From: a virus
Virus record (IMG/VR): IMGVR_UViG_3300042522_000112
Coordinates: 1-44,805 of that record
Direction: 5' to 3' (one strand)
Length of the DNA stretch: 44,805 nucleotides
Of the stretch, positions 20,358 through 26,831 are shown piece after piece. Within the stretch, counting starts at the first letter, position 1. Every line of letters begins with the position of its first letter. Below the pieces are notes generated by a model, which was not told the origin of the DNA, did not search any database, and worked only from the letters and a program-made list of their open reading frames with translations. The translations under genes were made by a program, and so were the position numbers.

Positions 20358-20433
20358 AAAGGCAGTACAATGAGGTGGGCCAGCGTAGCTGTAACTACCT
20401 GACCCGTGACCAACTCAAACAGAGCTTGAGCTG

Positions 20434-20616
20434 ATGAACCATTTTGATTTCAACCAGTCAAAACGACTGGAATCCTTCCGAATCTCTTCCAGGAAACCAG
20501 TCCGACTGACAGCCACAGTCAATTGGGCCACCCATCAGGCACTGATTGAACGAAGTAACAAAGAAGGACGCAGTGTTAGCAACTTAATGGCCTACATCTT
20601 AGAGACCCATCTGTAA
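20434..20616 (+). CDS. Ribbon-helix-helix (CopG/Arc-like) DNA-binding protein
   Basis: A 60-residue protein, the only well-supported plus-strand gene in the window. The RHH fold is clear: beta strand PVRLTATVN (22-30), helix A ATHQALIERSNKEG (32-45), turn RSVSN, and helix B SNLMAYILETHL (49-60). RHH proteins bind DNA as dimers, the strand sitting in the major groove; phage P22 Arc and Mnt are examples. The gene is divergent from the early promoter, with a palindrome overlapping both promoters. It ends 15 bases from the convergent gene at 20632. It is probably an autoregulated repressor of early transcription or of lysogeny genes. Confidence 0.85.
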   Translation: MNHFDFNQSKRLESFRISSRKPVRLTATVNWATHQALIERSNKEGRSVSNLMAYILETHL

Positions 20617-20631
20617 GCCTCTGTAAGCCCC

Positions 20632-20964
20632 TTATTTCTCATCGTACACCTCAACATACCAAGGAGCCGTTAGACGCATCTCAGGAAGGCTTGTAGATGT
20701 CTCTGAGTGCGAGTTAGCACTCGCTGACGGCTTCTCTGTATAAATTGGCGTCACCATATCAGGCATTGGTATCTCATGAAGCGTTTCATACTCACGAATA
20801 GCTTCATCCACCTCAGCTTTAACCCGAGCATCAATAAGTTTGGTCTCTAGCCAAACCAAAAGACCCAGAAGCAGATGATCCAACCAAGGGATGCCTCTCT
20901 TCCAGGTCTTATACAGCACTCTGAACTCAGCTAACCTCAGTCTTTGTCCCACATTGCTTTGCAT
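20632..20964 (-). CDS. Hypothetical protein with hydrophobic segment, 110 aa
   Basis: ATG at 20964 (overlapping thyX by 28 bases) encodes 110 residues. A hydrophobic helix PWLDHLLLGLLVWLETKLI lies around 24-42. A charged coiled region (DARVKAEVDEAIREYE) and a Ser/Thr-rich low-complexity tail follow. It may be membrane-associated. It is the last gene of the late transcript before the noncoding genome-end region. No family recognised. Confidence 0.65.
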   Translation of the reverse strand: MQSNVGQRLRLAEFRVLYKTWKRGIPWLDHLLLGLLVWLETKLIDARVKAEVDEAIREYETLHEIPMPDMVTPIYTEKPSASANSHSETSTSLPEMRLTAPWYVEVYDEK

Positions 20965-21581
20965 ACATTAGGAAGGAATTGATAGAGCAGATCTTGTACT
21001 TGTTCTGCAATGACTGCATGTTCTTTTTGAGTACCATGGCTTGTCCTTAGATCGCAGTAATGCAACCAAGACCGGATCGTACCGTTCATGTACAACTTAG
21101 TTGGAGCTGCCATTGGCAACACTTCCCTTGCACACTCCTTAGCTACACCAGCTGCTACCAATTCTTTGTAAAGACCATAGCAATCTGAATAAAGACTACC
21201 AATCCTGAATTGGAAGTTCTTCTTTACCACCTCATTAAGATCATCAATACTGTTCTGCCTATTCTTTGTGTCTTGCCTGCGTAGCTCTGGGATACCAGCA
21301 TGTTTCTCTACCGTGGCATACCGTTGGGAGAACTCTTGAAAGCTAAAGGATCTGTGTCTGAGGATCTGTGCTGCAATACTCCTTGTTGTTTCAATAGAGA
21401 CACACATGTTCACCATTTCAAATGGAGACCAGTGTTGATGATCAATGAGGTATTTAATCAACCTAGCACTTGTCTGAGTGTTGGATTGATTAGCAGGATT
21501 AGAGACACGTGCCATGTAGCTGATTAAGTCTTCAGCATCAGGAGTGATATGGATCAGTTGTACTTGGTGGGTAGTACTCAT
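20937..21581 (-). CDS. thyX: FAD-dependent thymidylate synthase ThyX
   Basis: A 214-residue enzyme making dTMP from dUMP with FAD and methylene-tetrahydrofolate. The ThyX signature RHRSFSFQEFSQRY is at residues 75-88, and ESQRY-like substrate contacts follow. EVLPMAAPTKLYMNGTIRSWLHYCDLR near 160-186 carries the second conserved Arg. Length is normal for ThyX. It complements the nrdA/nrdB pair in supplying deoxynucleotides. Placed after the large terminase, it sits where P-SSP7 carries other metabolic genes. Confidence 0.96.
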   Translation of the reverse strand: MSTTHQVQLIHITPDAEDLISYMARVSNPANQSNTQTSARLIKYLIDHQHWSPFEMVNMCVSIETTRSIAAQILRHRSFSFQEFSQRYATVEKHAGIPELRRQDTKNRQNSIDDLNEVVKKNFQFRIGSLYSDCYGLYKELVAAGVAKECAREVLPMAAPTKLYMNGTIRSWLHYCDLRTSHGTQKEHAVIAEQVQDLLYQFLPNVCKAMWDKD

Positions 21582-21607
21582 AAGTTAAAGCAGGTGCAGA
21601 TACTATT

Positions 21608-21660
21608 ATTGATACATGATGATGCCGTGCTCTCAGTGCACGAATCCATCATGACTCAAT
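21608..21660. repeat. 53-base symmetric imperfect palindrome
   Basis: Nested stems ATTGA, CATGATG and CGTGC pair exactly with GCACG, CATCATG and TCAAT. They are separated by symmetric 2x2 and 4x4 internal loops, with a 7-base apical loop (21631-21637). It lies 27 bases upstream of thyX. It could be a structured leader, an RNA-processing site or part of the packaging/genome-end signal. Confidence 0.7.
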
Positions 21661-21720
21661 AAGCCTTCTTAAGTTGTGGGTTAGGGGGTGGTTTAGGATT
21701 GGTCTTTGTGATTCATACGG

Positions 21721-21790
21721 GCAATGCGCCTCGAGCATTGCAAGATAAAGGGGAAGATAAGGAAGCTTGTCTTACTTGTCTTCCCCCTTT
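21721..21790. terminator. Two hairpins downstream of large terminase, the second a probable terminator
   Basis: GCAATGC-7 bases-GCATTGC (21721-21741) is followed by a long stem of AAGGGGAAGA (21748-21757) with TCTTCCCC (21779-21786). That stem is flanked by T-runs on both strands: CTTTTT on plus and TTTATCTT on minus. It could terminate late (minus) transcripts after the terminase gene and also act in the other direction. Confidence 0.6.
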
Positions 21791-21816
21791 TTACAGGAGT
21801 CCGGTCCACCCTTCCA

Positions 21817-21837
21817 TCCCCCTGTATACATGTCGGA
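21817..21837. repeat. 21-base repeat, copy 2 (between terminase and thyX)
   Basis: Identical to 15759-15779. Here it is noncoding and enclosed by an inverted repeat (CGGTCC at 21801-21806 with GGACCG at 21835-21840). It lies upstream of the thyX transcript, so a promoter role on the minus strand (ATGTATACAGGGGG) is possible. Confidence 0.6.
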
Positions 21838-21899
21838 CCGTCAAACTCATTCCAGCAGAAGGGACTTCAAAGATTCTCTCTTTGTGTCTTATTTGAGAC

Positions 21900-23669
21900 T
21901 CAGACCCAAGTTGGAACCGCTTTTTTGCCAGCTAACTGCCTTGCTTGTCTGCGTTGATCGAGGCTCATTCCAAAGGCCATGTGATTGACAGCGGACTGAG
22001 GATCATCCAACCAAGCCTCTTCTAGGTCTTGCCAGTCTTCCTTACGACGTGTCTTTATGGCCTCATAGGCACTGATGGACATGGCATCAGTGAAGTACTT
22101 AACGCCTTGTGCCAGGGAGTCCAGACGGTCATCATGTCGCACGGCACCCTTCTCCCGGCACATCCGACTCATCTGATAGAAGAGCATGTAGAGGAGGCGT
22201 TCTTCTGGTGCTGCGTCTTTATTGGAGTTGTAATCCCATTCCACCACTGACTTATCAAAGACAAGCCGGTGTTGGTTCATGACTGGTTCAAGGGTATCAA
22301 TGATGCGATCTTCCTTGCGGACATTGGCCCGCACCTCTTCAATGTCTATGGCTTGCTTGGTTTGTTGCAGGTGTTTTTTGAAGAGCTCTGCGACGAGTCC
22401 ATCACCGAAGTTTGTTTCGACCACAAGTTTGGTAACGTTATAGCGCTTACACCCACGAAGGATGTCAAGAAGTGTACTGTCGCTATAACCGTCGCGATAC
22501 GCTCGTACTTCGTGAACGTAGAGAAAGCCATTCTTTTGAGAGATATAGGTAGCTGCTGTTTCATCTGAACCACGACCGGATGGGTCAACAGAGCAGATGG
22601 TTTCTGTGTATGGTCCCCAGTCGCCTTGGAGCTGCATCGGGGAGTAGAAGTAATCACCAGGCAGACCAACGGTTGGCAGGTCTTTCAGGACATTACGTGG
22701 GTCACTACACCAGACGACAGCATCGGGTGCTTGGTTTGGATTGACGGATGTGACAATCAGATCAGAGAACTTAAGTGGAAATTTTTCAGCATCACTGAGT
22801 GTTGTATCCAATTGGAATTGCAGCATGAAGTTGCTGCGTCCCATTGCGGCTTCTCGTTCCAGAAGGTCTTCTGTACTAAAGCGATCACTATCTGTTGGGG
22901 ACCATTCTTCTGCTCCCATCTCAATGTCTTCCACGATCTGTGGAGCAAGGAGACCTTCATATTGAGAGAGCTTGTCTTTCCGTGGGTAACGAGCTGGCCA
23001 AACAAACGGTCGATAGTTGCGCTCTGCTAATCGACGGTATATGGTGAAGGTGGTTTGGGGTGTACCTAGGTACATGATCCGTGAGTCCTTCTTCGGTGTG
23101 AGGATGGACTCCGCTTCTGTACAGAGTTGCAGGAGTTTTTCCCGCATCATTTCAGTCAGACTATTGGATGGTACTTCTACGTCATCCAGAATCATGAGAT
23201 CAGCACGACTACCAGTCAACTGACCTGTTATCCCAACTGATTTCACGGATGGTGCTTGGTGAGGAGCACAGTTGATATCAAAGCTAATACGAGACCAGCG
23301 AGCGGTGTCTGATTTAGGCTGCATGTGTTGCAACCATGGTGTCTCAACAATTAGTTTCTGACAGAAGATGCTGAAGTTATCAGCACGTTCCTTGCTAGCG
23401 CTAATGACCATTACCTTCTTGTCATTATCTTTGAACAGTGTCCACAGCACAAAGGCAGCAGTGATCCACGACTTCCCGACTCCACGAAATGCTTGCACCA
23501 TCAGTCTTTTGGGCCCATACTGCAGGTAATCAGCAATTGAGTATTGAGCGCGTGTTGGAGATGGCAGATCCAGCTGTGACCAGACAGCCTGAAGAAAGTA
23601 CTTAAAGTCTCCCCTCAATAAAGTCAGCGAGTCTTGTTGCGATTCTAAGGAGTTCTTCTGGTGTTGCAT
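21900..23669 (-). CDS. Terminase large subunit (T7 gp19-like)
   Basis: A 589-residue DNA-packaging motor and nuclease. The ATPase half has Walker A QAFRGVGKSW (59-68), the ISASKERADNFS block, GQLTGSRADLMILDDVEVPSNS (Walker B) and a LGTPQTTFTIY coupling motif. The nuclease half has SVDPSGRGSDETA and VVETNFGDGLV with acidic metal ligands, then HDDRLDSLAQGV. Each block has a clear T7 gp19 counterpart, and length equals T7 (586). The start overlaps the HNH gene by 68 bases. Confidence 0.97.
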   Translation of the reverse strand: MQHQKNSLESQQDSLTLLRGDFKYFLQAVWSQLDLPSPTRAQYSIADYLQYGPKRLMVQAFRGVGKSWITAAFVLWTLFKDNDKKVMVISASKERADNFSIFCQKLIVETPWLQHMQPKSDTARWSRISFDINCAPHQAPSVKSVGITGQLTGSRADLMILDDVEVPSNSLTEMMREKLLQLCTEAESILTPKKDSRIMYLGTPQTTFTIYRRLAERNYRPFVWPARYPRKDKLSQYEGLLAPQIVEDIEMGAEEWSPTDSDRFSTEDLLEREAAMGRSNFMLQFQLDTTLSDAEKFPLKFSDLIVTSVNPNQAPDAVVWCSDPRNVLKDLPTVGLPGDYFYSPMQLQGDWGPYTETICSVDPSGRGSDETAATYISQKNGFLYVHEVRAYRDGYSDSTLLDILRGCKRYNVTKLVVETNFGDGLVAELFKKHLQQTKQAIDIEEVRANVRKEDRIIDTLEPVMNQHRLVFDKSVVEWDYNSNKDAAPEERLLYMLFYQMSRMCREKGAVRHDDRLDSLAQGVKYFTDAMSISAYEAIKTRRKEDWQDLEEAWLDDPQSAVNHMAFGMSLDQRRQARQLAGKKAVPTWV

Positions 23670-24072
23670 TAGATTTTATCGTATTTGCTTTGTAGGAGAT
23701 AACCCAGACATTTCCTTTCACGTATCCCTGTGTTGAATCAATACGATCTAGAGTTGGGGAATTTGGGCATACATTGCCACTACCGGGAAATAGTTCAATT
23801 CCCAATAAAGGACATTTAGCAGGAATCTGAATATCTTCTATTGTTATGTTGTGCTCGAACCCTTTTTTCTTGGCTCGGCTCTTGCTGCGATCTAGCATGT
23901 AGGCTTCAAGGGTATTACCTTTACCGTGTGTAATCAGATTGGCTCCACGAAGGCATCCGCATGACTTCTGACCAGATTTAACTGCGTCATCACGGATTTC
24001 TTTGATGTTGCCACAATGGCATTGATAAATTGAATATCGGTCCCTAGAAGCCTCTCTGAGGCGTTCTAACAT
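23602..24072 (-). CDS. HNH-type endonuclease, possibly homing
   Basis: A 156-residue protein with a CHCGN...SCGCLRG zinc-ribbon-like N-terminus, then CPLLGIELFPGSGNVCPNSPTLDRIDSTQGYVKGNVWVISYKANTIKS. This is the pattern of small phage HNH nucleases (LDRID...GYVKGNVWVI). The frame stays open for several codons upstream of the ATG without a start, up to a terminator T-run (24091-24096). The N-terminus may therefore be clipped compared with relatives. It lies between the terminase subunits, a common place for HNH insertion. It could be a mobile gene or may assist the terminase. Confidence 0.8.
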   Translation of the reverse strand: MLERLREASRDRYSIYQCHCGNIKEIRDDAVKSGQKSCGCLRGANLITHGKGNTLEAYMLDRSKSRAKKKGFEHNITIEDIQIPAKCPLLGIELFPGSGNVCPNSPTLDRIDSTQGYVKGNVWVISYKANTIKSNATPEELLRIATRLADFIEGRL

Positions 24073-24090
24073 TGATTGATCTGTATATAC

Positions 24091-24122
24091 TAAAAAGCCC
24101 CCACAGGCGTGCTGCAGGGGCT
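24091..24122 (-). terminator. Rho-independent terminator upstream of HNH/large terminase
   Basis: Minus strand: AGCCCC, 15-base loop, GGGGCT, then TTTT. It lies between the two HNH genes, with the T-run abutting the coding start of the second. It would reduce transcription into the large terminase, so expression there needs readthrough or another promoter. Confidence 0.82.
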
Positions 24123-24143
24123 CCTAGATAGCTCTGAGAGTGT

Positions 24144-24470
24144 TTATTGAATATGTTGAAGAATGAGACGTTCTCTTGGTGTAATGCCAAAAGTTTTTCT
24201 CATCCATTGAAGCCAGTTATTACTACCTTTGTCCTGATTACACTTCCAGCAACTTGGTACGAGATTTGAGGTAAGATCTTCTCCTCCAAAGCACTTAGGT
24301 TTGACATGATCGAGTGTAAGTTCGTGTAATTCATAGGTTTCTCCGCAATAGACACATTGACAATCAAAGTGTTCCTTAATAGCACGCCTCCAAAGGCGCT
24401 TTGCTTCAGGGCTTGTCATGGTTATAAGGTTGTGGAGATAGTGATCAGGACTAGGCAGTAACGGTGTCAT
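24144..24470 (-). CDS. HNH endonuclease (McrA-type)
   Basis: A 108-residue HNH nuclease. CVYCG (Cys39, Cys42) and CWKCN (Cys74, Cys77) bind structural zinc. LTLDHVKPKCFGGEDLTSNLVPSC carries the catalytic Asp-His pair (54-55) and the second conserved Asn. ATG at 24470 overlaps the preceding gene by 4 bases; ATG 24419 is an alternative start nearer the domain. With the next HNH gene it splits the small and large terminase genes. It is either a homing endonuclease or a packaging-associated nickase. Confidence 0.88.
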   Translation of the reverse strand: MTPLLPSPDHYLHNLITMTSPEAKRLWRRAIKEHFDCQCVYCGETYELHELTLDHVKPKCFGGEDLTSNLVPSCWKCNQDKGSNNWLQWMRKTFGITPRERLILQHIQ

Positions 24471-24724
24471 GATGCGTACTTCTTACCAGTACGTGGCCTA
24501 CGCCGATTTGTGGATGGATTCTCTTTCTTTCCAGTCTTTGGCCCTGTATGAGACGCATCCATGCCGTCTCCATTACCGTATGTACCGAGTTGGCGGTTCA
24601 ATTTGTTCGCATTAGTGCGAATCTTTAGACCTTCAGTCGTCTTGTTATACTTTGCTTGTTGTTCTAGACGCTTTTTACGAGCTTCGGGGTTCTGTTTGTA
24701 GTAATTAGAAGTCTTTCCTGCCAT
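24467..24724 (-). CDS. Small basic protein next to terminase genes, 85 aa
   Basis: ATG at 24724 encodes MAGKTSNYYKQNPEARKKRLEQQAKYNKT, a very basic helix, then LNRQLGTYGNGDGMDASHTGP and an Arg/Lys-rich tail NRRRPRTGKK. I have a recollection of similar proteins beside packaging or capsid genes in other cyanophages. The composition and the GNGDGMDASH centre suggest nucleic-acid binding. It overlaps the small terminase by 20 bases. Function not established. Confidence 0.72.
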   Translation of the reverse strand: MAGKTSNYYKQNPEARKKRLEQQAKYNKTTEGLKIRTNANKLNRQLGTYGNGDGMDASHTGPKTGKKENPSTNRRRPRTGKKYAS

Positions 24725-24956
24725 AAAGCCTCGTATGAACAAGTTCTGGATCTACTTTTGGGAGTATTGTGGCTAGTTTTTCCAATGGACTACCTTCCAT
24801 TGCCACACCACTGATGTCATTTTTGGCTAACCAGTCACATGCTGCCTTCAAATCAGCTGTACTTGCTTCACCAGATTTAATTCTGTTGAGGAGTTCTCGA
24901 GTTACCATGTTATGTAACTCGTTAAACATGTCCTCTGTGGCCTTCTTGCTAGCCAT
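24705..24956 (-). CDS. Terminase small subunit (T7 gp18-like)
   Basis: An 83-residue protein, similar in size to T7 gp18 (89 aa). The N-terminal part is a helix-rich DNA-recognition region (FNELHNMVTRELLNRIKSGEASTADLKAACDWLAKNDI) with the pattern LKAACDWLKKNNI seen in podoviral small terminases. The C-terminal tail is PELVHTRLYGRKDF. It directs concatemer recognition for packaging. It overlaps the upstream membrane protein by 8 bases. Confidence 0.85.
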   Translation of the reverse strand: MASKKATEDMFNELHNMVTRELLNRIKSGEASTADLKAACDWLAKNDISGVAMEGSPLEKLATILPKVDPELVHTRLYGRKDF

Positions 24957-25182
24957 TTCTCAATACAATCTGATCTAATTTGTTTTCGATGCGGATCATG
25001 TGATCTTCCATCTTCTGAAGAGCGGTAGACAGCTCTTGCTTTTGCACATAATGCTCGGCAACACGAAGCTCTACCTTGTCAATTCGAGAATCGACTTCGA
25101 CAATCTTGTTATTAAGTCGTGTAGTAAGGGCTACCATTGCTGTAACTACAGCGATGCCAGCAGATACGGCGGCTTCAATCAT
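24949..25182 (-). CDS. Small membrane/coiled-coil protein, lysis candidate
   Basis: 77 residues: an N-terminal hydrophobic segment (2-21, EAAVSAGIAVVTAMVALTTR), then a long charged coiled coil (26-75). It sits between the endolysin and small terminase genes, where T7 keeps gp17.5 (holin) and gp18.5 (spanin). A single N-terminal membrane anchor with a coiled coil fits an inner-membrane spanin or class III holin. No SPOR or lipobox is seen. The role is inferred from context. Confidence 0.7.
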   Translation of the reverse strand: MIEAAVSAGIAVVTAMVALTTRLNNKIVEVDSRIDKVELRVAEHYVQKQELSTALQKMEDHMIRIENKLDQIVLRNG

Positions 25183-26143
25183 GTTCCCGTAAGAGTCGGA
25201 TTAGCTTTTCTGCATACAATGGATCTGTAGCATATTGTTCAACGACAAGAAGTCGTGCACATTCTTCAGCAGAGGTTGCTCTGTTGACCCCTTTGAAGCG
25301 TTTGTAGTCTCGATACCAGCGATCTACAAGGTAAGAGATACAAGTCTGGAGATCTGGGAAGTCAATAAAGCCTGCTTTAATTGTGATCCACTTGCCATTG
25401 ATGAATTCTTTAGTCTCTCGTTCTGAACCAGAACCCTTGAGACCAAATGCGTTCCAGGTTCCAGAAAAATGCTTGCCAAAACCACTCTCAAGTGCCCATT
25501 GTGCAGCCACAACTTCAGCGAATTTAGCTCCAGCTTCCTTTGCACATGCCTTCACACCCTGCCAGGTGTTTTCAACAGTGGTTACAGGACGTGTTTGTTG
25601 TGTTGGACGGAAGGTCATGAACCAGCCAGTCCCTGAGCCTTCTACTTCCCAGCGCTTTAGCCAGTTCTTCCATGTGTATTTAACACTCTTACCGCCGGAG
25701 CCAACCTTGATGTAGCCACCGTTGACGTTATCCATCTCACCGTATGGATCATGGAAGATTCCACGCTCTCCATCATCACCAATCAGCAGCATCCAGTGGC
25801 CACCACCAACTGGATTGGAGACATGGCCTTTATGTAAGATCCCAACAGCAACTGGGAAGCCAGCTTTTAGTTCATTAAGTAAGGTTTGCTTCGTACCTTT
25901 CTGGTAAAAGCAAGCTAAAACACCGTACTGCTGACAAGCTTTGATTTGGCTGGTGGATTGAGTTGTATCACCGTATTTGAGAACTGTTCTCAAGTAATCA
26001 TCATCTGCATTACTACCCTTCAATGCATCAGGACGGAGATACTTGATGGCCATAGCACATGTCGAGCTAAAGCACATTCGATCTCCGTGACCTGTTGCAC
26101 TGTCAGTTTGTGGATAGTACTGCTTAACGTCTAGCAGTACCAT
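25175..26143 (-). CDS. Two-domain endolysin: C39-like peptidase plus glucosaminidase
   Basis: A 322-residue cell-wall hydrolase. Residues 1-165 resemble a C39-type cysteine peptidase: candidate nucleophile Cys24 in GDRMCFSSTCA, catalytic His in VGGGHWMLLIG, Asp in IFHDPYGEMD. Residues 185-320 match the FlgJ/LytG-type N-acetylglucosaminidase (GH73): AAQWALESGFGKHFSGTWNAFGLKG with catalytic Glu, then the FIDFPDLQTCISYLVDRW helix. It cleaves peptide and glycan parts of peptidoglycan for lysis. T7 uses an amidase instead (gp3.5). It overlaps the next small gene by 8 bases. Confidence 0.9.
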   Translation of the reverse strand: MVLLDVKQYYPQTDSATGHGDRMCFSSTCAMAIKYLRPDALKGSNADDDYLRTVLKYGDTTQSTSQIKACQQYGVLACFYQKGTKQTLLNELKAGFPVAVGILHKGHVSNPVGGGHWMLLIGDDGERGIFHDPYGEMDNVNGGYIKVGSGGKSVKYTWKNWLKRWEVEGSGTGWFMTFRPTQQTRPVTTVENTWQGVKACAKEAGAKFAEVVAAQWALESGFGKHFSGTWNAFGLKGSGSERETKEFINGKWITIKAGFIDFPDLQTCISYLVDRWYRDYKRFKGVNRATSAEECARLLVVEQYATDPLYAEKLIRLLREHD

Positions 26144-26148
26144 GATGT

Positions 26149-26346
26149 TTACTTCAGAGTGTCTTTGATCCGTTGGATCTGATCGTCTTCCTTACGCAGA
26201 GGCTTTAGAGCATTCACTCCGCTAAGGATAAGTTGTACGACGCCGTTATCCTTCAGTTTGGAAGCACCGATGACCTCGGAGCCAAGGAACAGCGCAAGGA
26301 AAGCAAGTGCCTCATAGGACACTTTGATGCCAAGAAAAGTGATCAT
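26149..26346 (-). CDS. Small membrane protein, possible holin
   Basis: 65 residues with a hydrophobic stretch ITFLGIKVSYEALAFLALFLGSEVIGA (2-28) and a basic/acidic C-terminal tail. The start shares ATGA with the fibre-assembly gene, and the endolysin follows after 5 bases. A holin directly before an endolysin is the usual lysis cassette, so this is the better holin candidate of the two membrane proteins here. The C-terminal SKLKDNGVVQLIL motif is a pattern I recall from other cyanophage proteins. Confidence 0.7.
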   Translation of the reverse strand: MITFLGIKVSYEALAFLALFLGSEVIGASKLKDNGVVQLILSGVNALKPLRKEDDQIQRIKDTLK

Positions 26347-26813
26347 TGTTCTTCAGGGTTAGTAATTTCAGGAACAGCTTCTTCCCATGCATTAAATTCA
26401 GGACCAGTCACATAGGCAGCAAGCTCATCAGTGGAAGCGGTAGCGGCCAGCAAGGCTTCTTTTTCGTTGCTTAGGGTGCGTATATAGGAACGCTTATCAA
26501 GCACGCTCTGAGGGGCAGCTAGACCTGTTTCAGAAGCACGTGTGATGTACCAGTCGGTTTGCGAAAGAAGAGCGCCAGCAGTTGCTTTGACTTGGGCAGT
26601 CCATTGTTCGACAAGCTGGGCGTGATCCTTTGGATTACCTACACCCCAGTAGAATCTTTGGTCATACCAAGGCTCATCTTCAACCTCAGTAATTCCAATT
26701 GCAGCACGCTCTTCAGGACTGGATAGACGTAACCAATTAGCTGGATACTGCGTACCATCTTCAGTTGTAAATGCCCGGTCAGGTGACAAGGGCTGATTGT
26801 TAAGTATAAACAT
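26343..26813 (-). CDS. Tail fibre assembly-like protein
   Basis: A 156-residue protein after the fibre gene, resembling tail-fibre chaperones. The N-terminal part (TTEDGTQYPANWLRLSSPEERAAIGI) and the EDEPWYDQRFYWGVG segment match the opening of many cyanophage fibre-assembly proteins. The C-terminus is helical with an acidic end. It would help trimerise or attach the fibre encoded by 26832-29246. Confidence 0.78.
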   Translation of the reverse strand: MFILNNQPLSPDRAFTTEDGTQYPANWLRLSSPEERAAIGITEVEDEPWYDQRFYWGVGNPKDHAQLVEQWTAQVKATAGALLSQTDWYITRASETGLAAPQSVLDKRSYIRTLSNEKEALLAATASTDELAAYVTGPEFNAWEEAVPEITNPEEQ

Positions 26814-26831
26814 GATTAGTCTTGTTCACTA

